Below, piece by piece: positions 33,247 through 38,714 of a stretch of DNA of 38,714 bases (the first letter of the stretch is position 1; every line of letters begins with the position of its first letter). Where the stretch lies: contig CATISI010000210.1 in NCBI GenBank assembly GCA_949538025.1, forward strand, positions 1 through 38,714, read 5' to 3'. Below the pieces are notes generated by a model. The model made no database searches and was not told the DNA's origin. It saw only the letters and a program-made list of their open reading frames with translations. Both the position numbers and the translations under genes were made by a program. The DNA is from Candidatus Poseidoniaceae archaeon (GTDB lineage Archaea > Thermoplasmatota > Poseidoniia > Poseidoniales > Poseidoniaceae).

Positions 33247-34854
33247 ATGACTACCCTCAATGCACCAACCGCCATCATCGTAGGCTCAGGACCCGGGGGT
33301 CTTGCCTCCGCACTTCTACTCGCTCATTCTGGTGTCAAAGTCACCGTACTCGAAAAGGCCGATGCAGTCGGTGGACGCACTAGACTCTTCACAAAAGACG
33401 GCTACACATTTGACCGTGGACCAACTTTCTTCCATTACCCAGAGGTCATCGAAGAAATTTTTCAAGCCATTGGTCGCGATGCCCACAAGGAACTTGGGCT
33501 GATGCCGTTGGACCCAATGTATCGTCTCGTCTTTGGCGCAGGTGGCCACATCGATGCAACAAGCAACCTTGAAGAAATGACTGAACGTATTCGAGAACTT
33601 GCTGGCGATAAGAACGCTGACGGATTCAAAAACTACGTCAAGCAGAATCGTAAGAAACTGGACCTCAGCAAAAAGTGCTTGCAAACCCCTTGGAGAAGCC
33701 CGTTGGACATTCTATCTAAACGTGCCATGCGGGTTGCTTCCGTCCTCAAGCCTTGGGCCAGCGTTGCTGGCGATCTTGGTAAGCACTTCGACGATGAGCG
33801 CATCAGACTGGCTATGTCATTCCAAACCAAGTATCTGGGAATGAGCCCATTCCATGCACCATCGCTGTTTACCATTCTCGCTTTCCTTGAGTATGAGCAC
33901 GGAATCTTCCACGCCAAAGGAGGCTTAGGAAGCATCACGGCCCGAATGGGCGAAATCGCTGAAGAGATGGGTGTCGATATCCGACTTAGCACTCCAGTCA
34001 AGTCCCTCATCTATGAAGGCAAGACCGTCACCGGCGTTCGAATTGACGGTGGCGACATAATGGCGGACAGAGTGGTCGTCAACGCTGATTTTGCTCATGC
34101 CATGACTACCCTTGTACCCAACGAAAAGCGAAAGAAGTGGTCAGACAAAAAGCTGGAAAAGAAAGGGTACTCCTGCTCGACGTTCATGCTTTACCTCGGT
34201 GTAGACAAACAATACGATCTGCCGCATCATCAGATTTATGCATCTTCTGAATACGAAAACAACCTCAAGGACATCACAAACCATCGGCTTACTTGGGACG
34301 ACCCCTCCGTTTACGTGCAAAATGCTTCAATCACCGATGATTCGCTTGCTCCTGAAGGCCACTCAACTGTTTATGTTCTCGTGCCTGTACCAAACCAACA
34401 CGAAAGCATCGTTTGGGATGATATCAAAGCAGATTTCAGAGAAATCGTTGTTAAGCAACTTTCGAAACTGGGCTACGATGATATCGGCGACCACATCGTC
34501 TCAGAGACCGTGATTACACCAGATGACTGGGGCGCATCTGACATCTACCGTGGTGCAGTTTTCAATCTTACACACGATCTCAAGCAAATGTTGTGGCGAC
34601 GCCCACACAACCGATTTGAAGAAGCCAACAACCTCTACATTGTTGGCGGTGGAACTCATCCAGGCAGTGGCCTCCCTACCATTTTTGAAAGCGCCCGCAT
34701 CAGCAGCAAATTGGTACTTGATGACCTAGGAATCGACCCTGATTGGAACGGTGTCGATACGTGGTTTGAAGGAATTCGACGTTCACCCCGTGGACGCAAA
34801 GCTCAGCGAAGAGTGACGGCAGCGAAAGAAACTGGCACGCCGACCAACGCTTGA
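33247..34854 (+). CDS. crtI: Phytoene desaturase (CrtI type)
   Basis: This 535-residue FAD-dependent desaturase introduces double bonds into phytoene on the way to lycopene. The N-terminal dinucleotide fold is clear (VGSGPGGLASALLLAHSG, then LEKADAVGGRT). So is the C-terminal bacterial-type desaturase signature NLYIVGGGTHPGSGLPTIFE. The length is slightly above CrtI norms (about 490-510); the extra length is at the basic C-terminus. The number of desaturations cannot be predicted. The leaderless promoter upstream and the same-strand lipoprotein, ABA4-like and crtB genes downstream form a carotenoid cluster. A related carotenoid ketolase, desaturase or isomerase is the main alternative. Confidence 0.92.
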   Translation: MTTLNAPTAIIVGSGPGGLASALLLAHSGVKVTVLEKADAVGGRTRLFTKDGYTFDRGPTFFHYPEVIEEIFQAIGRDAHKELGLMPLDPMYRLVFGAGGHIDATSNLEEMTERIRELAGDKNADGFKNYVKQNRKKLDLSKKCLQTPWRSPLDILSKRAMRVASVLKPWASVAGDLGKHFDDERIRLAMSFQTKYLGMSPFHAPSLFTILAFLEYEHGIFHAKGGLGSITARMGEIAEEMGVDIRLSTPVKSLIYEGKTVTGVRIDGGDIMADRVVVNADFAHAMTTLVPNEKRKKWSDKKLEKKGYSCSTFMLYLGVDKQYDLPHHQIYASSEYENNLKDITNHRLTWDDPSVYVQNASITDDSLAPEGHSTVYVLVPVPNQHESIVWDDIKADFREIVVKQLSKLGYDDIGDHIVSETVITPDDWGASDIYRGAVFNLTHDLKQMLWRRPHNRFEEANNLYIVGGGTHPGSGLPTIFESARISSKLVLDDLGIDPDWNGVDTWFEGIRRSPRGRKAQRRVTAAKETGTPTNA

Positions 34855-34863
34855 GGGAACAAC

Positions 34864-35427
34864 GTGCGTTTCGTTGCCCTCATTGTCCTTTTATTCCTAT
34901 CGGGCTGCCTCGAATCAACGATTGAAGATGGTCGGGTTTTCACCGTTGAAACACTCGATCGACCAGAAGATGCTGGTCCGATGTATTCCATGAAAGATAA
35001 CCTCAGTGAAGGGCCCGTGTTGGTTCTCTTCATCGGTGTTGGCTGCATCGGCTGCAAGGACTGGACTGATGACTTGCGTGAGCATCACAACGACTGGATG
35101 ACACAAGATCCACCTCTGCAAATTGTCTCCGTCGAGCGGTATCTCAATTTCGAAACAAAGGAAGATGTCGCAGAAGAATTCGGTTTCTTAGACAGCAACC
35201 ACTACACGCCATGGCCGATTGTTCTGCCAACCGATGATGACTCCATCCAAAGAATTGAAGACCAAGCCAATTTGAGCCAATCCATTTTCGAATACTACGG
35301 CCTTCCTGGTACACCTGCATTGTTCCTCATCGATCAAAACGGTGTCATCCAATGGGAAAGTGACACCTACTATCCGAACGAGAACTCCATTGACGAGATT
35401 GAAAAGGCGTACAACAAGGTGATTTGA
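34864..35427 (+). CDS. Thioredoxin-like lipoprotein (TlpA/redoxin type)
   Basis: This 187-residue exported protein starts with GTG 34864 and a short signal peptide ending in lipobox LSGC (C15), so it is probably lipid-anchored on the outside. The thioredoxin-like domain has a GCIGC active site (C61/C64) after strand PVLVLFIGVG. The cis-proline loop GLPGTPALFLI lies at about residue 140, and the usual strand DQNGVIQW follows. The spacing to crtI is 9 bases, and its stop overlaps the next start. It could supply thiols to, or maintain, extracytoplasmic proteins. Its place between two carotenoid genes is unexplained. Confidence 0.85.
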   Translation: MRFVALIVLLFLSGCLESTIEDGRVFTVETLDRPEDAGPMYSMKDNLSEGPVLVLFIGVGCIGCKDWTDDLREHHNDWMTQDPPLQIVSVERYLNFETKEDVAEEFGFLDSNHYTPWPIVLPTDDDSIQRIEDQANLSQSIFEYYGLPGTPALFLIDQNGVIQWESDTYYPNENSIDEIEKAYNKVI

Positions 35428-35879
35428 TGGTTGAAACAATGCTCCTAGTCGCCTTCTTTACTGCATCCATGTGGGTTGGCCCATTCTGGATGCTGATGCT
35501 CCTACAGCCACATGCTGAGCGAACAAAGAAGTGGATGAATGGACCATGGTTTGTTCTTGGACCGTTGGTCGCATATCTCATTGTTCTTGCTATGAATCTC
35601 GGTGCACTGAGTGATATGATCGGAGATGGTACACTGAGCGGTCTTATTTCCGGACTTGCTGATGTCCTTGGAACAGACGACGGTGCTGTCCTTGCATGGA
35701 CACACTTCGTGATTGGTGACATCATTGTAACTCGATGGATTTGGAAGCGTAGTGTTGAGACAGAAATCAACAAAACGGCTGCACAAGTCGCAATCCTGTT
35801 TGGCGTGATGCTCATGCCAGTTGGACTCGCAATCCATTTTATCACGATGCAGACGTACAAGCGCAACAACACGCATTGA
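35427..35879 (+). CDS. ABA4-like (DUF4281) membrane protein
   Basis: This integral membrane protein of 150 residues has four hydrophobic segments. It matches the ABA DEFICIENT 4-like family (DUF4281). PFWMLMLLQPHAERTKKWM lies near residues 19-37. The family core WTHFVIGDIIVTRWIWK, corresponding to the plant W-H-x-x-x-x-D-x-x-x-x-R-W pattern, follows near 90-107. Plant ABA4 is needed to make neoxanthin from violaxanthin. The archaeal role is unknown, but this gene lies between crtI and crtB, so an end-group modification of a carotenoid is a fair hypothesis. The start ATG 35427 overlaps the preceding stop (TGATG). Confidence 0.78.
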   Translation: MVETMLLVAFFTASMWVGPFWMLMLLQPHAERTKKWMNGPWFVLGPLVAYLIVLAMNLGALSDMIGDGTLSGLISGLADVLGTDDGAVLAWTHFVIGDIIVTRWIWKRSVETEINKTAAQVAILFGVMLMPVGLAIHFITMQTYKRNNTH

Positions 35880-35904
35880 TAACTGAAAGAATTGGGGTTA
35901 AAAC

Positions 35905-36897
35905 ATGAACAAGACGGACTTGATTGAAAACGCATTCCTTGAATGTGAAGAAATCTGCCGCCGTGCCTCCTCCACCTTCTATGCAAGTTTCTCCGCATTA
36001 CCGTACCAAAAGCGACGTGCTGTCCACGCAGTCTATGCATTATGCCGCTACCTTGACGATATAGCTGACGGTGATTCTCGACCGGTCGTTCAAGAATCCG
36101 AAGCCCTCAACAAACTTGTCAATGAGCGTGATGAACTTCTCCAGAGCATTCATCAAACAGCAATGAACAACGCTCCTGAGGAGCACCGATACCGATTGAT
36201 GGCACTTGTTGATGCGAAGGAACGACTCAATCGATTGTTTGCTGGAGATGAATCTGCAACTCAAAACGAAGCAATTTTCATTGCCATCAATGAGGTTTTC
36301 AAGCAGTTCCCAGTTCGCCTCACAGATTTTGAAACAATCATCGAAGGAATGGAAGATGATTTGTTCGAAGTACGTCACAAAACCTGGGACGAAGTTCGCG
36401 CGTACTGCTACAAGGTCGCTTCAGCAGTTGGGCTCGTCTTGATTGAAATCTATGGATGCGAAGATGCTGGAGCACGGATCCATGCCATCGACATGGGAAT
36501 TCAATTACAATTGATCAACATCCTTCGTGACGTCTCAGAAGATTATCGCAGTGGCAGAATTTATCTTCCAATCAATGCATTGAGCGAATACAACATCGAG
36601 ATTTCCGAGCTCGGTAACACTGAATTTGGGACCAACCACCGCTGGAAGTCATTCGTTCAAGAATACATTGAAATCGTTCAACGACACCAAGAATCGGCTC
36701 AACATCTGTTTGAGTATCTTGATTCAAAGTCTCGATTGCAGCCACAACTCATGTGCGAAGCATACGATGCGATCTTCTACGAAATTGTTCGACGTTCAGG
36801 GGACGTGTTTAGCAAGCGCCCTTCCTTATCCAAGTGGAGAAAGATTCGTCTTGCTGCAAAACTTTCGCTTCGCCGGCTTCGTGCTCGATGGTCCTAA
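35905..36897 (+). CDS. crtB: Phytoene synthase
   Basis: This 330-residue squalene/phytoene synthase condenses two geranylgeranyl diphosphates to phytoene, the first committed carotenoid step. Both Mg-diphosphate motifs are intact: DDIAD (51-55) in CRYLDDIADGDS and RDVSED (208-213) in LQLINILRDVSEDY. The usual YCYKVASAVG segment lies at about 167-176. CrtB rather than squalene synthase is favoured by the adjacent crtI. The gene follows the ABA4-like gene by 25 bases and is followed by a glycosyltransferase gene. Confidence 0.95.
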   Translation: MNKTDLIENAFLECEEICRRASSTFYASFSALPYQKRRAVHAVYALCRYLDDIADGDSRPVVQESEALNKLVNERDELLQSIHQTAMNNAPEEHRYRLMALVDAKERLNRLFAGDESATQNEAIFIAINEVFKQFPVRLTDFETIIEGMEDDLFEVRHKTWDEVRAYCYKVASAVGLVLIEIYGCEDAGARIHAIDMGIQLQLINILRDVSEDYRSGRIYLPINALSEYNIEISELGNTEFGTNHRWKSFVQEYIEIVQRHQESAQHLFEYLDSKSRLQPQLMCEAYDAIFYEIVRRSGDVFSKRPSLSKWRKIRLAAKLSLRRLRARWS

Positions 36898-36932
36898 TCG
36901 TTTGACCGTTGAGGCAATGCATTGAAACCCTA

Positions 36933-37724
36933 ATGGCCGGTGGTTGTATCATGGACGAGGTCTTACCAGTCTCCGTCACAGTTCTCCTTCCTACCCGGAA
37001 TGAAGAGGAAGCACTCGGTGCAACCGTCGATGCCATCCCTCGCGATTGGTGCGAATCACTGGAAATCATGATCGTTGACGGTTCCTCATCGGATCGAACC
37101 AGAGAAATCGCTCTTGAGAAGGATGTCCGCGTTCATCTCGAACCACGAAAAGGCTACGGTCGAGCCTATCGCACTGGATTCGTTGTTGCTTCAAACGACA
37201 TCGTTGTCACCATGGATGCGGATTGTACATATCCAGCTGAGTTGATTCCTGAATTGGTCAAGCGACTTGTGGATGATAACCTCGATTTCATCACGTGTGA
37301 TCGCCTCAGCATGGCTGAAGATGGATCGATGTCTGGTCTTCACGGATTTGGAAACTGGGTTCTCTCATTCACCGCACGACTTCTCTTCGGTTATGGAATC
37401 AAAGATTCTCAATCGGGCATGTGGGTGTTCAGAAAATCGATTTTTGAGAATCAAAAGATGCGTCCAACCAATGACGGAATGCCTCTATCTGAAGAAATCA
37501 AAATCCTTGCACGCAAGCATCTTGATCGGAAAAAGGCGATCGAAATCTCCGTCCCATACCGTGAGCGTGTTGGAGAAGCTGAAATTCATACATGGGGCGA
37601 TGGTTGGAAGAACCTTCGATTTCTCTACGCGAAGCGATTTGGCCTGCACAGGACAAGAACAGAATGGGGTCCACTTGAAGACAATCCAGACAGTTTGAAT
37701 GGTACGTTACCCGAACAGCAATGA
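36933..37724 (+). CDS. Family 2 glycosyltransferase (dolichol-phosphate-mannose-synthase-like)
   Basis: This protein of about 263 residues has a GT-A fold, with no C-terminal membrane helices. The N-terminal SVTVLLPTRNEEEALGATV, the metal-binding DAD (VVTMDADCTYP) and the acceptor-side phrase KDSQSGMWVFRKSIFE match GT2 enzymes of the DPM1-like branch. ATG 36933 is used; ATG 36951 (MDEVLP) is equally likely. These enzymes move a sugar from a nucleotide to a lipid carrier or other acceptor. Next to crtB, it might glycosylate a carotenoid or supply polyprenyl-phosphate sugars for surface-protein glycosylation. The evidence does not decide which. Confidence 0.86.
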   Translation: MAGGCIMDEVLPVSVTVLLPTRNEEEALGATVDAIPRDWCESLEIMIVDGSSSDRTREIALEKDVRVHLEPRKGYGRAYRTGFVVASNDIVVTMDADCTYPAELIPELVKRLVDDNLDFITCDRLSMAEDGSMSGLHGFGNWVLSFTARLLFGYGIKDSQSGMWVFRKSIFENQKMRPTNDGMPLSEEIKILARKHLDRKKAIEISVPYRERVGEAEIHTWGDGWKNLRFLYAKRFGLHRTRTEWGPLEDNPDSLNGTLPEQQ

Positions 37725-37729
37725 TCGGC

Positions 37730-38662
37730 CTATCTTTTCAAACTTCCAAGGCGAGAATCAATTGCAACACGCTGTTGAATCAGTAAAGCAAGGGGTACAA
37801 GTACCCACAATGCAAGCCAGAAATACACCATCTCAGAAATGTAAGAAGGCGTTTCTGTACGCATATCTCCAGTTATGACAATGTATGAACCAGCATCAGG
37901 GCTTGTAGGCTCAGGAATGGTTGCTTCAACGGCTGAGCGATTCGCAGGACGGACCATTCCGATATCGTAGCCGGTCACTTCAAAATCCAGCGTAAATCCA
38001 TCCAAGCCTAGGTTAGACGTTGAAGAAAATTCAGCATGAGCAAGAAATGCTACATTGTCTCGACTATCAGTAAAATCTTGAGGGTTATCAGCAACGGTAG
38101 CAAACCATGATGCAGGCAGGATAAAGAGAATCAGAACCAGAACACTGAGGACGCTTGTAAGCGAAGCAAAGGAGACAAAACGTCGAACGATAGTTCGTTT
38201 AATCCCACTTACCTGTTTGGTTAAGTCAATGCAGATCAAAACGAAAAGAATCGCAGCAAGGCCAATACTTACGTGAATAACTGTGAATGTCATCGATTTC
38301 ACAGTATCTGGAGAAGGTGAAGAAAAGGCCTCATCGAGATTATCATCATACTCTTCGATTTCTTGCTCCGACAAAGCGGCTCGATCATCTCGCTCATCCT
38401 GCCAGTGACTCAGACGAAGAGGTCCAAACAATTCGATGCTGATGTCATCCTGGTCGTTCTGCATATCGATCGTGATGTTCGCTGAAACCCCCTCAAGCGA
38501 AAGAGGTCCTTCTTCAACGGTTGTTGAAAGGGTTCCAATAAACCAAGAATCCTCTTCAAGAGCAGACTTCAGTGAGAGCAAAATCACAATCTGAAGGATA
38601 AGCGTCAGGCTGGCGATAACTCGCCAGCGGGCAATGGGTTCGTGACCCGTTGCTTCACTCAT
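37730..38662 (-). CDS. Four-helix membrane protein of unknown function
   Basis: This 310-residue protein has an N-terminal membrane helix (about 14-32). An acidic region presumed external (about 35-115) follows, then two helices (about 125-150 and 163-188). A second beta-rich external segment covers about 190-275, and a last helix (about 280-300) precedes a short basic tail. I do not recognise a family. Its start ATGA overlaps the stop of an upstream gene that runs off the window, so it is a downstream member of another minus-strand operon. It converges on the glycosyltransferase gene, 5 bases apart. Confidence 0.7.
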   Translation of the reverse strand: MSEATGHEPIARWRVIASLTLILQIVILLSLKSALEEDSWFIGTLSTTVEEGPLSLEGVSANITIDMQNDQDDISIELFGPLRLSHWQDERDDRAALSEQEIEEYDDNLDEAFSSPSPDTVKSMTFTVIHVSIGLAAILFVLICIDLTKQVSGIKRTIVRRFVSFASLTSVLSVLVLILFILPASWFATVADNPQDFTDSRDNVAFLAHAEFSSTSNLGLDGFTLDFEVTGYDIGMVRPANRSAVEATIPEPTSPDAGSYIVITGDMRTETPSYISEMVYFWLALWVLVPLALLIQQRVAIDSRLGSLKR

Positions 38663-38714
38663 TCTTCGTCCTTCGAACGGATTGATACAAACATTCCTGC
38701 AAGTGCAATCATAG
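38659..38714 (-). CDS. C-terminal end of a further minus-strand gene (partial)
   Basis: A reading frame enters from the right edge and stops with TGA at 38661-38659, overlapping the next ATG by 4 bases. The visible end reads MIALAGMFVSIRSKDEE: the end of a hydrophobic segment followed by a charged tail, as at the C-terminus of a membrane protein. Only 17 codons are seen; the call rests mainly on the ATGA overlap typical of this genome. Confidence 0.45.
   Translation of the reverse strand, partial: MIALAGMFVSIRSKDEE

Noticed and set aside
35427-35879. Reading the 150-residue protein between crtI and crtB as a heterodimeric lycopene cyclase subunit (CrtYc/d)
   Set aside because: Position would suit it, but the PFWxLM...PH..RTKKWM and WTHFVIGDIIVTRWIW patterns match the ABA4-like family and not the lycopene cyclase domain.

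Overview
This 38.7 kb window most likely comes from a planktonic archaeon of the Marine Group II / Candidatus Poseidoniales type. That is an inference, not a database match. It rests on archaeal TATA-like boxes about 26 bases upstream of apparently leaderless starts (crtI, ribA, NUDIX). It also rests on a TrmB-type regulator, an archaeal-style RqcH/NEMF protein, very large surface proteins with aspartate-rich calcium-binding repeats, and many bacterial-type metabolic genes: RNase PH, GTP cyclohydrolase II, dihydroorotase, class II photolyase and CrtI/CrtB. Genes are tightly packed, with frequent 1 to 8 base overlaps. No CRISPR array, insertion sequence or phage gene is visible.

Left part (1-11666): rqcH (+) converges on a thiolase (-). 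A bacterial-type RNase PH gene, a tRNA-Phe(GAA) with encoded CCA, a membrane protein with a small-multidrug-export-like C-terminus, a MoaB/MogA protein and a dihydroorotase all run on +. A small two-helix membrane protein has its own TATA box, flanked by an inverted repeat. An M32 carboxypeptidase (-) diverges from an M29-like aminopeptidase (+).

Middle (11663-25008, mostly -): a surface and envelope region. It holds a cytosolic EF-hand/Gln-Pro-rich/zinc-ribbon protein and a 2116-residue membrane-anchored FG-GAP plus thrombospondin-3-like protein with a cytoplasmic (D8FF)2 tail. After the divergent thiamine pyrophosphokinase gene come a DUF4105/Lnb-like protein, a membrane-anchored protein with two Ig-like modules, and a second secreted calcium-repeat protein. 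The last three sit at the downstream end of a six-gene minus-strand run that begins with NUDIX, class II photolyase and a TIGR01777-type epimerase (28425 to 20300).

Right part (28533-37724, all +): ten collinear genes. These are ribA, peroxiredoxin, a TrmB-like regulator, DUF1295, a UbiB-like kinase, phytoene desaturase (crtI, own TATA box), a thioredoxin-like lipoprotein, an ABA4-like (DUF4281) membrane protein, phytoene synthase (crtB) and a family 2 glycosyltransferase. Together they form a carotenoid and redox cluster. No lycopene cyclase, carotenoid cleavage dioxygenase or rhodopsin is present, so the end product cannot be read from the window. A four-helix membrane protein (-) and the tail of one further gene close the window.

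The least described parts are the calcium-repeat surface system with its acidic cytoplasmic tail and EF-hand partner, the ABA4-like protein inside a carotenoid cluster, and the Lnb-like DUF4105 protein next to surface-protein genes.
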